Source of the DNA: Azolla caroliniana
Taxonomy: Eukaryota > Polypodiophyta
Reading direction: 5' to 3'
NCBI GenBank assembly: GCA_043228905.1
Contig: JBHGNT010000013.1
Coordinates: forward strand, 8,060,001 to 8,124,000
DNA: 64,000 nucleotides
Positions within the stretch are counted from its first letter, which is position 1. The number at the start of each line of letters is the position of its first letter. Below are positions 51,023-61,930 of this stretch, piece after piece. The position numbers were made by a program, and so were the translations under genes. The notes under the pieces are model-generated. The model did no database searches. It saw only the letters and a program-made list of their open reading frames with translations, and was not told where the DNA came from.

Positions 51023-52893
51023 TTATGGTCGTCCTAGAAGGGGTTTAAGTTTGTTTCTCACGAGCGCTCGGATTTGGAGTTTTTTGATACATGGGGAGTA
51101 ATGAAGCTTAAAAACAATGGGTGGAGATTTTTTGTTGTTGGGTTGGTTAGAGAGTAGTTGGTTTCGTATGGAGTAGGGGATGGTCGAAAAACACTTGATT
51201 AGGAACTTCGACGGGTAGCCCCTAGCCCTTTGGCGGTCGTAGAACTTTTTGCGTAGTTCCATGTAGCCATTTTCCGTGCTCTCCTGGATAGCATACCGTT
51301 CTAGGTCTCCCGTGATGAAGCCCTTTTTGTGTGCTATGGGGTGCGAGGATTTCCACGGGAGGTACATGTAGGTATTGAGAGGTTTTTGGTGGCATGCGGT
51401 GTCGAGGATGCCAAATTCTTTAAAGTATGGACCTTTGAAGAAGACGACGTCCAGGATGGTGATATCTTAAGGGGAGGTTATTGATTCAATACGGATGTGT
51501 TGTTGTAGAGGCACACCGTATTGGTGTAAGAAGGTGTGAAGCATATTGGGGGAGCCTTCCAAACTCCTATAGCGTCATCAATGTAGCGTTTGTAGTAGAG
51601 TAGTTGCGGTGTTTGGAAAGCTAGGTTGTCGTCCTCTAGCTGCGAAAGAAACAATCAAGCGTAAACAATGGAAAAATTATTACCCATTGCAGTGCCTTTA
51701 ATTTGTAACCAAAAAGCATTATTAAAGGAGAGAAAATTGTTTCTAAGTATAAGTTCGGTGACACTCATAATGATTTTGGTTTTGTGTGGTGGGAAATGAT
51801 GTGAGATAGATTTATTAAACACCAATAGACCTTCCGGGGTAGGTATACTAGGATATAGTGACACTATGACAAAAGAAAACAACGTGCAAGTTTTGGGGAA
51901 GGTGTGGTGTGCTAGGTCCTTAACAAGTGTTAAGGAGTCTTTGAGGTGTTGTTTTTTAGACAATAAGACAAGATATAGTAGATGGTGTAGCCATTTAGAG
52001 GCTCTTTCGAAAACATAATTGTTGTAGGCACAAATAGTGCGTCCTACAACAGTGGGTTTGTGGATTTTGGGGATGATGTAGAAACCATGTTTGGGTTTCT
52101 AAAGGAGGAATCTAATTTCCTCCTTGGAGAGGTGGGGGGAACCTTTTAGGCAGAGGTGTTCAAGTGGGTTGTGGAGAGTTGATAGGGGGACTTCTTTGAC
52201 GGGGGTGTAAGTGTTTTTGTCGTTGAGCTGTCTAAGGCATTCGTTAAGGTACCACTCCTTAGAGAGAATGCACGTGGCTAGATTTTTATCCGCGGGTTTA
52301 ATAACTATGTCTTGATTGTTTTTGAGATTATGTAGTGCAGTTCTAAAGTTCCTATGAGGGTGAGGTTGGATGGTGGGTGGGGAGGGGAGGGCTGAGGTGA
52401 TAGATGTGATGGTTTGTGTGATTTCTGGCACGGTTGGGGGATTCCAACTGGGGTTCGGTATTCTAAATGGAGAGATAATGTTAGTAGAGTTTCTAAAGAA
52501 ATATCTGAGGTAGTAGGTTCTATCCAAGGATGCAACGACATCTATCAAGTGTTGTTTTCTAATAGGTTGGGGTGGGGGAATAAAGTCTAGACCTAAGCTT
52601 AGAAGTTTGAGTTGGGGTGGAGGAAGGTGGAAAGAGGAAAGGTTGTGCAATGAGTGATTAGTGATCCTATTCTCGAGTTGGGAGGGTGTTTGCCTTCCCA
52701 GTAAAATGTGGAGGTAGTTTAACGGTTGAAGAAGTGGGAGCCAATGTAATGTTCTAAGTCTACCCCTACGTACTTTCCTGGCAGAGGATTTAGTTTTGGT
52801 CCCATGGTGCGTGTGTTGGGTGCGGGTTGTGGGACTGGGGATCGGGGGTAAGGTGTGGGTCGTGGAACTGGGGGTCGAGGGACTAAGGGTCAA
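51023..52893 (-). pseudogene. Penelope-like reverse transcriptase, inactivated
   Basis: Right to left: LKLLSLGLDFIPPPQ (about 52600), IVIKPADKNLATCILSKEWY (52310-52250), then a TAG at 52099-52101. Next come IIPKIHKPTVVG (52076-52041), motif A FSFVIVSLYPSIPTPEGL (51880-51830), motif B QIKGTAMGNNFS (51705-51670), a TAG near 51654, motif C RYIDDAIGVW (51590-51560), and after a frameshift HPIAHKKGFITGDLERYA and FYDRQRARGYPSKFL (51330-51200). Motif A normally has Asp where GTC (Val, 51868-51870) stands, so one catalytic residue is lost. After the last motif there is no endonuclease domain. Confidence 0.85.
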
Positions 52894-53065
52894 GGATAGG
52901 ACCGTGTGGTGGACTTGATGGTCTCAAGGTGAGACATTGATTGTTTCATAGGTGGGGGTAGGGAGGTAGGTACATTCATCGGGACAAATATAGGGTACGT
53001 GGGGGTATGGGATGTGTAGGTGGTACGAGATAAGCATAGCTTTGTCCATAACTTGGGATAAAGGA

Positions 53066-54487
53066 CTAGGTCCTTAAGAAGGAGGTGGGGGTAGTGGGGG
53101 ATCGATTTGATGTTTTGTGTGTTCTTGTGCCCCCGTTTTTTGTCGGGGGCATAGCCATGTGTTTTGGATGTGTGTTGGGGTTTTCCTTATTAATTTTCTC
53201 TAGGAACGGTTTAAGGTAATTGTCTACTTGATTCTTGATCTTTTTTAGCCCATCATCTATTAGAGGATGTATTGTTTTTTCTTTGTCCATTGTCATGGAT
53301 TTCGAGATGATGGCGTCCTGGGCTAATTTATTAGCTGCTTTAGTTTTAGCTTCTAAGGAAATCTGTATGCTAAATTCTAAGGTGGCTTGTTCTAGGTGGC
53401 TATAAAATTTAGCAAAAGTTTCATTTTTCCAATGTTGGAGTTTTTCCTCCCATTGGTGTGATCCGAGAGCATTGATACAATGTCTTGGAGTCTTTGCTCA
53501 ACCGTGGTGGGGAACTTGTTGATAGTTTCGGTAAAAATAATAGCTAGGGTATTTTGGGTCTCTGTTAACACTAAGGTGCAAATTTTTTTATATTCTGCAG
53601 TGAGATCGTTTAGTTTTTTATTGAGGATATTTTGTGCGTTTTCGTTACTTATCGTTACCCTAGGAGGGTTAATGCGCAATGAGTTAGGGATGAAGTTCTC
53701 CTTGAGATCGGTTTCATATTTATGGAGTACTTCTTGGGCTCTATGGCGTTTAGACAAGAGTTCTTTATATTCCAATACGGAGCCTTGGCAAATGGTGTCA
53801 AAGTGGATGGGAATAGGCAAGTTTTCTAAAGAGTTTTTGTGCCTTGAGGGGCGGGTTTGAGTTTTCTATGCTAGTTTTTCCCTTTTCTTGTGTGTTTGGG
53901 TTTGTTATTTTCCTTTTACCTTTGTCTTGTGGACACGGGTTTGTGTGCGTGTGGTGGTCGCTAGAGGATGCCTGGGCGTGTTCAAAAAGAGGTTTTGTTA
54001 TTGTAGGCATGCAAAGGGAATCTCCACCACCCCATTCTAGGGGAGGTGAGCTGAAGGTATCAAACAACTTGTGAAAGAAGATGACCTTCTTTGTGGGCGA
54101 GAGTTTGGTGATGAATTCTTTATAACCTTCCGTTTTAAGGTCTTCTAAATTTTCTATGAGTGAACTAAAGAGATTTTTGGGGGAGGGGGAGGGAAGGCTT
54201 TCCGTGGTACTCGGGCTAGTTGGGGCCAAATCTAGTTGTAGTGTCCTAGTTGGCGGGGGAATTTTTTTAGGTGCGGATTTGGGGTTAAGGCACACATCAT
54301 ATAGATGTTGGATGTGACATGTGACTTCGTTATTTATAAATAAACAAGAAAGAGGGTGGGGAGAGGGAGCTTCCCTTTTTACAACGGTTGTTTGAGTGTT
54401 GGCGAGGGCTTGAGAGTTGCGATTGGTAGCGGTCGTCATTGGTGGAGAATCCGGCACAAAGTCGATGGTGGTTATGGGTGGATCCAT
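53066..54487 (-). pseudogene. Penelope-like element N-terminal ORF region
   Basis: Frames 53798-54487 (MDPPITTIDFVPDSPPMTTA, Pro/Ser-rich, then ENLEDLKTEGYKEFITKLSP), 53392-53820 (helical, charged: RHRAQEVLHKYETDLKENF and NAQNILNKKLNDLTAEYKKI) and 53066-53296 run towards the RT. I do not recognise a domain; in particular no GIY-YIG motif. A long N-terminal extension before RT is compatible with endonuclease-lacking members of the group. The frames are separated by shifts. Confidence 0.6.
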
Positions 54488-54668
54488 GGGTGTGGTGTGT
54501 CAACGTTGAGTGGATCGTGTTTTGGGTCCTCCTATTGAGACGTTTGTGGCCATGTATCTGTATTGGAACAAAAGAGGAGAGAGAGGAGAGAAGGGGAGAA
54601 GAAGAGGGAAAGATATGAGGAAGGGAAATATGGTAGTGTGGGGTAGGATGGAGCGTATGTTTAGTAGG

Positions 54669-54685
54669 TTAGGGTTTAGGGTTTT
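54669..54685 (-). promoter_or_regulatory. Telomere-type repeat / telo-box at 5' end of the Penelope-like element
   Basis: Minus strand AAAACCCTAAACCCTAA, 2.4 units of the plant telomere repeat, in the untranslated part upstream of the ORFs. AAACCCTAA is also the plant telo-box promoter motif. Either reading is possible. Confidence 0.6.
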
Positions 54686-54779
54686 GTAATAGTTGCTAGT
54701 TTTTGTAGGGGGTAAAGTTATTAGTATGGCGGATTGAAAGAGTAAGAGAAGTAGAGGGTAGAAAAACAAGTTTATGGGG

Positions 54780-54912
54780 GTGTACGACTACTAGGAGGTA
54801 TAGTATATATGATGTAATAGAAAATAAAAATTTATGTTGGTATATGACTACTAGGGGTATAATATATGTGATATGAAGTGATGAGTGGCAAGCACTAGGG
54901 GTATAATATATC
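54780..54912. repeat. Imperfect tandem repeat near 5' end of the Penelope-like element
   Basis: Three diverged copies of GACTACTAGGGGTATAATATAT-like sequence at about 54784, 54843 and 54893. Confidence 0.7.
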
Positions 54913-54918
54913 TACGGA

Positions 54919-55127
54919 TTTTTAAGATTGCTTAAAGTGTGCACCACTTCATCGGGGGTTGTTGTATGTCTAAACCTAAGTAGTGATATAGTTTTAGGGG
55001 AATAGAAAAGCGAGGGCGTGGGTGGGGGTTCGGGGAGTGTAGCTTGTTTAAGATATCAAAAGTATTTAAACCTAATCAAATTTTTTCGAACATATTAAAG
55101 ATCATTGGGATAACTTAAGTTTTAAAC
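54919..55127 (-). repeat. 5' direct repeat (pLTR) of the Penelope-like element
   Basis: Partner of 49957-50198, same orientation. The copia-3 sequence begins about 16 bases beyond it. Confidence 0.85.
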
Positions 55128-55143
55128 TTAAGAGAGACAACTA

Positions 55144-55964
55144 AACACCTTCAGATCCCGGTAAGACATGTCTTTAACGGTACATACGCTCTGTGGTGTG
55201 TCTCCGTCCAAGGGTGCTAAGAGTGATCGGTTTATCAAGTAAGTCGCCGTCATCAACACCTTAGCCCAAAACGTCTTGGACAACTTAGCAAGTGCCAACA
55301 TTTCTCCGAACTATCCTCATCATAGTCTGGTTCATACTTTCGGCCAGTCCATTCAGCTCCAGTGTCTTTGGCACAACGAATTTGAGTCGGATTCCCATCA
55401 ACCAACAATACTCCTCGAACTTCCCCCGGTATTCTCTTCCGTTGTTCGCTCGAACTGTTTTCAGCTTCCGGCTGGTTTCCCTTTCCACCCTCATGTGGAA
55501 TTCCTTGAAGGCGGATAATACCTGGTCCTTCATTTTTAGTGGTAAGACCCACAACTTCAGGTTATGGTCGTCTATGAACGTCATGAAGTACTACATCCGG
55601 CATGTGACTTCGTGTCCACTTGGCATACATCGGTATGCACAAGTTCCAGCGGTGCATTTCGTCTCGACGGTGATCGGGTTCAGAAGGAGGTTCCGTTCTG
55701 CTTGCCGGCCAAGCAATCGGTGCACTTCTCAAGATGCATGTCTTTCAGCTCCAGAATAAGGTTATCTTCGGTAAGTCTTTGCATTCCTTTTTGGCTCATG
55801 TGACACAACCTCCTCTGCCACAACTCACAGGTAGTGTCGATACCATGTTCACTTCTTCCCGGCATATCCGGGCATGCATAAGGTACAACGTTGATCTTCC
55901 GAGTTTGGGCCGCGATCAAGCTTCCTTTGCAAAACTTCATGATTCTGTTCTGGATGTTACCCAT
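55144..55964 (-). pseudogene. copia-3 integrase with zinc finger
   Basis: Zinc finger ELWQRRLCHMSQKGMQRLTE ... LEKCTDCLAGKQ (55820-55690), then core MTFIDDHNLKLWVLPLKMKD (55584-55525), VRANNGREYRGKFEEY where copia normally has S-D-N-G-G-E-Y (catalytic Asp reads Asn), and NGLAESMNQTMM. Frames change near 55600-55680. Confidence 0.82.
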
Positions 55965-56080
55965 GTAGCCTTAATCATCTAGCCGATTGGCTGATATCAG
56001 GTTCAACCGAACCTCTAAAACATGTCATACATCTTTTAGTAGCAACTTGCACCCGGTTGACATCGTCAACCACACGTCTC

Positions 56081-56868
56081 CTATGGCGATAATTCTGCAT
56101 GCACCTTCATTTCCCATCCGGAGAGAACTTTATCTCCGGCTTTGTAAGATGAGAAGCATTTCCGGTCGGGGGTCAGATGGAACGACGCGCCGGAGTCGGC
56201 GACCCACGTCGTTTCGTCGCTAACAAGATGTAGTTGGTTTTCCTCGGTGATGAGCAACAATTGTTCTTGACTTGTCACGATTTCTGACGTTCCCCTCCTT
56301 TCCGAAATCTTCCTCAGTTCCAGAATGTCGGCTCCCCCTTTGTCTTTCTGGAAGTGTCGGTAATTCTTTTGGAAGTGCCTCGGCTTTCCGTAATAAAAGC
56401 AAGTGGGCCTCCCCCTTGACTTCAAGCTCATCCCTGATTTGTCCTGGTTTTGGGGACTCTGATTTCGGCCTCTTCCCCGGTTATGGTCGTCTTCCGTAAC
56501 CAAGGTTGTCGGATTGGTTCTGGACTCACGGTCCTTCTGCGAGCTTCTTCGTTTAGCAGACTAAACTTAACTATCGCTAGATATAAGTTCTTTCGCTCTG
56601 CTCCAACATTGGCTCCCAGCTCTTCGGGAGGGATCCGAGCAATAAAAGTGCTCGTACCTCATCGAGCAACGGTACTTCGTGCGAGGTAGTCTGGTTTATT
56701 TGTCCTTCAAAGGCGTTCATATGCTCTGCCATGTTGGCGCTGTCTTGATACCGGAGCCTCGCTATCTTCCGGAATACTAAGACCCGATTTACAATGATCT
56801 TATTCTCCAACATCGTGTTGATCTTCTCCCAAAGCTCATTGGCCTTGTTCTCCACGATACGGCTCCCC
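56081..56868 (-). pseudogene. copia-3 gag and protease
   Basis: Gag capsid (UBN2-like) at 56577-56860: NKANELWEKINTMLENKIIV, YQDSANMAEHMNAFEGQINQ and LLLLGSLPKSWEPML. Zinc knuckle region CFYYGKPRHFQKNY (56405-56365), with two of its Cys changed to Tyr. Protease WVADSGASFHLTP (56215-56175), active-site motif intact. Frameshift between 56500 and 56577. Confidence 0.82.
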
Positions 56869-58040
56869 CTGCATAAGTCATGACATATCCACATGTAGAC
56901 TGCTTGGTATCCGCATCAGGCGACATATCCGAATTCGTGAATTTTTCAAGTTGGGGTTTTGCTGAGCCGAATTGGAGGCACATACTAAAGGTGCCTTTCA
57001 AGTACCGGAGTATCCATTTGACCGCGGTCTACTGTTCTCTTCTCGGATTTCTCATGAACTAGCTGACCACTCCAATTGCATATCCAATATCTAACCGGGT
57101 ACACATCATTGCATACATCAGGCTTCTGATGTTAGAGGCATATGGTATCTTCATCATCTCTATCTTCTACATCGTGGTCTTCAGACTTTGCTTTCTGAAC
57201 AACTTGTTGTTTGCCGAAAGTGTTGACCTAACCGGCTACGCATTCGTCATGTTAAACCGTTGAAGCACCTTTTGCACGTACTTCACCTGTGACAGCCAGA
57301 TTAACTTCTTCGTCCAGTCCTAGACTATGTGCATCCCCAATATTTGTCTCGCCGGACCCATATCTTTCATTAAGAAGGTCTAGTTCAAGGCCTTCTTCAT
57401 ATTACCGATTTTGATTCGGTCCGGTCCGACGATCAACATGTCATTCACATAAAGTAAAAGTGTCCAGAAGTCGCCTCCGTCAAATTTCTTCACGAATACA
57501 CAGTGGTCGGCTCACGTCTTGTGGTATCCCTGATTGGTCATGAAGGAGTCAAATTCCGGTACCATTGTTGGGGAGCTTGCTTCAGTCCGTATAAGCTCTT
57601 CTTAAACTAGCACAGCATGTGCTCCTTCCCTTTCTTGACGAATCCTTCCGGTTGCTACAAGTAGATCTCCTCTTCGAGTTCTCCATGAAGGAAGCCCGTC
57701 TTCGCATCTAGTTGTTCTACCTCGAGGTCCATGCTTGCCGCTATGCTCAATACTGTTCGGATGGACGTCATCTTGAGTACTAGGGCAAAGACGTCATCGA
57801 AGTCCACTCCTTTCTTTTCTTGGAAGCCCTTCACTAGAATGCAGGCTTTGTACCTTGGTGGATTTCCACTGTCTCCTAGTTTCAGCTTGTATACCCACTT
57901 GTTCCGAACCGCTCTTTTTCCTTTCGGTAGCTCCGTCAATTCATATGTGTAGTTTTGATGTAGGGAATCCATCTCATCCTGCGGTGGGTGTCTTTCTTTG
58001 CTTTTTTGAAGCTTTCTCACTCCCCCTCGTAGGTCAACAA
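56869..58040 (-). pseudogene. copia-4 reverse transcriptase and RNase H
   Basis: RT start LHQNYTYELTELPKGKRAVR (57965-57905), KGFQEKKGVDFDDVFALV and EQLDAKTGFLHGELEEEIYL (57720-57655). The catalytic region (57400-57480) is present in broken frames. RNase H at 57001-56880: KGTFSMCLQFGSAKPQLEKF, STCGYVMTYAGGAVSW. Numerous stops. Confidence 0.82.
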
Positions 58041-59480
58041 CACATGCTCCACATCCAGAAATCTCCGGGGGGCTCTTCTCTCCCTTAGAGGATATCTTCT
58101 TCCTTGGTCTTCGGCCACTGGTTCCTCTGAATATTCTTCATCTGAATCTGATTCGGGGTCTTGTCCGATTCCAGTGTCCAACTCTTCTTCTTCGGTCTGT
58201 TCGGACTCTAGTCCAACTCCGGCTGGTTCTTCAGTTGACGTCCGACTTCTGGCCGGATGGGTCCTTGTTTCTTTCGACTAATCTCGGCCGATCGATCCGG
58301 ATTCCACTATCTTCTTCTCTGACTCCTAGTTGGCATTAGTCTTGTGTTCCATGAAGATTATGTCTATACTCAGGAAGACCTTCTTGTCGACCAAGTCCCA
58401 TACTCGATATGTGAACCCATCATCACCATATCCAAGGAATATGCATGGCCGGGACTTCGGATCCAACTTTTCTCTCATGTCCTTTGCAACATGCAGGTAA
58501 GTGAGATAGTCGAACACCTTCAGATGCCAGTAAGACACGTCTTTACCGGTTCATACTCTCTGTGGTGTGTCTCCACCCAAGGGTGTTGATGTTGATCTGT
58601 TAATCACATACGTCACCGACATCAGCACCTCAGCCCATAACGTCTTAGATAGTTTAGCACGTGCCAACAGGCTCTAGACTCTCTCCATTACGGCCCGGTT
58701 TATCCTTTCAGTCTATCCTTTCAGCTTCGGTGTCTTCGGCACGGTGAATTCGATCCGGATTCCCTTCGACCGACAATACTCAAACTATCCTGGGTATTCA
58801 CCTCCATTGTCTGCTCAAACCGCCTTCAGCTTTCGACTGGTTTCCCTTTCCACTCTCGCATGGAAGTCCTTGAAGACAGATAATACCTGGTCCTTCATCT
58901 TCAGCGGTGAGACCAACAGGTTCCGGCTATGGTCGTTTATGAATGTCACGAAGTACTGTGTTCCGGCATGTGACTTCGTGTCCACTTGGCATACATCGGT
59001 ATGCACAAGTTCCAACGGTGGATTTTGTCTCATTGGTGCATTCTGTCTCATTGGTGGTCTTGACCAAAAAGAGGTTTTGTTCTACTTGCTTGCCAAGAAA
59101 TCGGTGCACTTCTCAATATGCACGTCTTTCACCTTCGGAATGAGGTTGTCCTCGGCAAGTTTCCGCATTCCTTTCTGGCTCATGTGACACAACCTCCTGT
59201 GCCACAACTCATCGGCTTTTTCGGATGCCACGTTTAGATCTTCCTGGCAAATCTGGGCATGCATCCGGTACAACGTGTTGATCTTTCGAGCTCGGACCAC
59301 GATCAGGCTTCCTTTGCAAAACTTCATGACTTCATTCTGGATGCTACCCGTGTAGCTTTTCATCATCTAGCCAACCGGTTGATATCAGGTTCAACCAAAC
59401 CTCCGGACCTTATCAGACATCTTTCAATAGCAACTTGCACCTAGTTGATGTCGTCAATCACACGTCTCCTATGCCGACTA
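58041..59480 (-). pseudogene. copia-4 integrase, zinc finger and linker
   Basis: Zinc finger ELWHRRLCHMSQKGMRKLAE (59215-59155), core start PPLELVHTDVCQVDTKSHAG and FVTFINDHSRNLLVSPLKMK (59010-58880), C-terminal SYWHLKVFDYLTYLHVAKDM and FLGYGDDGFTYRVWD (58535-58400). A Glu/Ser-rich linker follows at 58040-58330. A small tandem duplication (GTCTCATTGGTGxATTxTGTC) sits at 59026-59056. Confidence 0.82.
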
Positions 59481-59484
59481 TAAA

Positions 59485-59896
59485 TGAAAACGTGCGGAAG
59501 CGTGTGCGTAAAAGATAGAGTACACAATTTGGAAATATGACAATTCGGTGAAACACAGAAAACACAAAGAGAAGAAGAGGAGGAGAGACAGAGAGAGAGA
59601 GAGCAAACAACGACTCTATTCTAAGAAAATAAGACTCTGTACATAGGATGTGCTCAGAGAGCACTTTTATACAAGTCCATATGGACTGACAGAAGTACTC
59701 ACATGTACTTCAATGCTCATCAATGAGCCCCTACACTAACTCCCAAAATATATATTCCTCCACGGAATATCTTTCCAACATCCTCTTGGTTTACGCAGTA
59801 CTACATCTTCTCGTTGCCCACCCGGTTTACGCACCCAGCCTATGCACTGGTTTATGGACCAGTTTACGCATCGAATGTTGAGCTTGTATCTCAACA
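59485..59896 (-). repeat. 3' LTR of copia-5
   Basis: Right end CAACA at 59896 next to the polypurine tract; left end near TGAAAACG at 59485, where similarity of copia-4 to copia-3 stops. TATA box (minus strand TATAAAAG) at 59664-59671. Only one LTR, so no pair to compare. Confidence 0.75.
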
Positions 59897-59905
59897 CTCC
59901 CCCTT
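59897..59905 (-). promoter_or_regulatory. Polypurine tract of copia-5
   Basis: Minus strand AAGGGGGAG directly before the 3' LTR. Confidence 0.85.
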
Positions 59906-59963
59906 AAGCTCAACTTGAGGTTCTACCTGCTCTTCCGGATCTTCATTCCGGTTTCTCCTGGCT

Positions 59964-61240
59964 TCACGCCTTGCTCGCGCTCTTCGACCCGTTCGATTTC
60001 GCACCCTTCGACCCTTTTGTGCGGCCTTTCTCAACTGCCTTGTTGTCGCGGTGGTTGCGCCTCTTTCGTTGCCCTTTCCTCTGCTTGGCCTTTAGTTGAT
60101 TTGACATTTTCGAATCCAATGTTTCGATTGAATTGGTCGCTTCCGATTCGTCTCCGCTTTCGCTAGATTGGTTATCTCCAATTCGTTTTCTGTCTTCAGG
60201 CCCTTGACCACATCCGACCATTTCTTGATCTTGGCCTTTTCTTGATCTCGGTTGTCTTCTAGTCTTCCCTATGTTTGCCGCCCCTTTCTTCTCCTTCGGT
60301 TCCAACCCAAAATCGAATTCTTCATCCGACTCGAAATCACGGTCACTTCCGCTCCACTCACGCTCTTGTTCTTGTCTCCCCCTCAAGTTCAGCATGTCAA
60401 GGTGGCGCAACCCAAGTGCACCTGAGAATTGCCGCAACTTGTCGAGTCCAAGAGGCTTGGTGAAAATATCTGCAATTTGTCGACCCGTCGGAACATATAC
60501 TAGTTCAACGTGTCCGGAGAGGACACGCTAACAAAAGAAATGGTAGTGCACCTAAATGTGCTTGTTCCGTGCGTGGAATACATGGTTTTTCGCAAGTTGG
60601 ATGTTGCTGAGGTTGTCGCAGTAGATCGTCGTCGGAGCGGACACGTCCACATGCAGATGTTTAAGTAGGCTTTTGAGCCAAATGACTTCGCAAGTAGCAA
60701 TAGCCACCACTCAGTACTTGGCCTCCGTGCTCGACAGTTCCAGTCTCGACTACTTCTTACTACTCCACACGATCACCGCACTTCCCAACGAGAATGTGTA
60801 TCATGAGGTTGATCTGTGATCGCTGGCATTTCCGGCTCAATCTGCATCCGTGTAGCCAACTAACTATTCGGCTACTCCTGTCTAATATAGTAACACCATG
60901 TCCTTAGTGCCACTGACATATCACAATATTCTCTATGCGCATTGAAAATGTTTGGACGTGGGCTGCGACATAAATTGACTGATCAAGCGGACCGGGTAAC
61001 TAAGATCTGGTTGAGTGATCGTCAAATAGATTAGGCTTCCGACGATCTGTCAGAACCATGTCAGGTCGCACGCCTTTCCCAAATCTCTGTGAAGCTTTGC
61101 ATTTCTATCCAGAGGGGTTGAGATGAACTTACAATCTACCATCCCGAATGTCAAGAGCACATTCACCACGTAGTGACGTTGGCTGATGAGTATGCCTTCA
61201 AGGGTGCGGATCACTTCGATCCCTAGGAAGTAATGAAGGT
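59964..61240 (-). pseudogene. copia-5 RNase H with long charged C-terminal extension
   Basis: RNase H motifs lie at 60480-61100 in broken frames (GSLIYLTITQPDLSYPV near 61050, TKPLGLDKLRQFSG-type end near 60450). The last frame is open from about 60500 to 59964: after LRQFSGALGLRHLDML it continues for about 135 residues, first acidic (SDRDFESDEEFDFGLEPKEK), then strongly basic (KAKQRKGQRKRRNHRDNKAV). Copia pol normally ends soon after RNase H. Confidence 0.75.
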
Positions 61241-61930
61241 ATCATAGATCTTTCATGTTGAATGATGACCCAAGTTGAGACTTTACACGGCTGATTTCAT
61301 CTAGGTCGGCACCGGGGATGACTAGATCATCAACATAAAGTAAAAGACTAACCGGTTCATGTTGACCTTGTCGAACAAACAATGAAGAGTCCAATTTGGA
61401 CGTCGTAAAACCCATACGATATAGACGATCCGTGATCTTCGCGTTCCATGCGCATGGAGGTTGCATTAGTGTGTAGAGGGACGTCTTCAGTCGGCAAACT
61501 GCCGAGGTGTTCCAGTCGGATAGAAATCCGGGGGGTTGTACCATGTACACCTGTTCCTCAAGATCACCTTGTAGGAACACATTCTTTACATCCATCTAAC
61601 ATAAGTGTCAGCTCTTCGCCACTGCTACGGCCAACAGAACATGGACAATGGTCATCATCACGACAAGCGCAAAGGTCTCGTCGTAATTGACATCGTGCTT
61701 CTACGTGTAGCCTTTTGCCACTAACCGGGCCTTGTATCAGTTGACTAGTCTCATTGTCTTAAACCGTGCACATCTCTTCTTTCATCCCGGCTCGCTAGTT
61801 TGCGTTCTTCGCCACTTCTGCGTAGCTCTCCGGCTCACACACTTCTGTCACTCGCGTTATGTACGCGTAATGATGCGCCATTTACTTGTTGTATCCGAAG
61901 TGCACAATGGCGTTCTTCAAGCGAGTAGAT
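61241..61930 (-). pseudogene. copia-5 reverse transcriptase
   Basis: 61242-61595 open: MDVKNVFLQGDLEEQVYMVQ, PPGFLSDWNTSAVCRLKTSL, LLLYVDDLVIPGADLDEI (catalytic YVDD intact). Upstream part to 61930 carries KGYT-, DYDETFALV-like motifs with stops. Confidence 0.85.

Larger units (their letters stand above)
49957..55127 (-). mobile_element. Penelope-like element with flanking direct repeats
   Basis: The minus-strand coding region (51023-54487) has the marks of Penelope-type reverse transcriptase. It is flanked by direct repeats of about 242 bp (49957-50198) and 209 bp (54919-55127) in the same orientation, like the pseudo-LTRs of this group. No GIY-YIG endonuclease motif is seen at either end of the ORFs. 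The element has stops, a frameshift and a lost catalytic Asp. Penelope-like elements are uncommon in plants. Confidence 0.8.
55144..56868 (-). mobile_element. copia-3: truncated Ty1-copia (gag to integrase)
   Basis: Minus strand, from 56868: gag, zinc knuckle, protease, GAG-pre-integrase and integrase, cut at 55144 by the Penelope-like element's repeat. The gag start is joined directly to RNase H of copia-4 at about 56868. Confidence 0.85.
56869..59480 (-). mobile_element. copia-4: truncated Ty1-copia (integrase to RNase H)
   Basis: From 59480: GAG-pre-integrase, integrase, linker, RT and the start of RNase H, which is cut at about 56869. Same family as copia-2, -3 and -6. On the right, similarity to copia-3 stops near 59480 where the LTR of copia-5 begins. 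Confidence 0.85.

Noticed and set aside
53066-54487. N-terminal GIY-YIG endonuclease as in the Chlamys group of Penelope-like elements
   Set aside because: No GIY/YIG pair or matching Arg/Glu pattern is visible in any of the three frames upstream of the RT.
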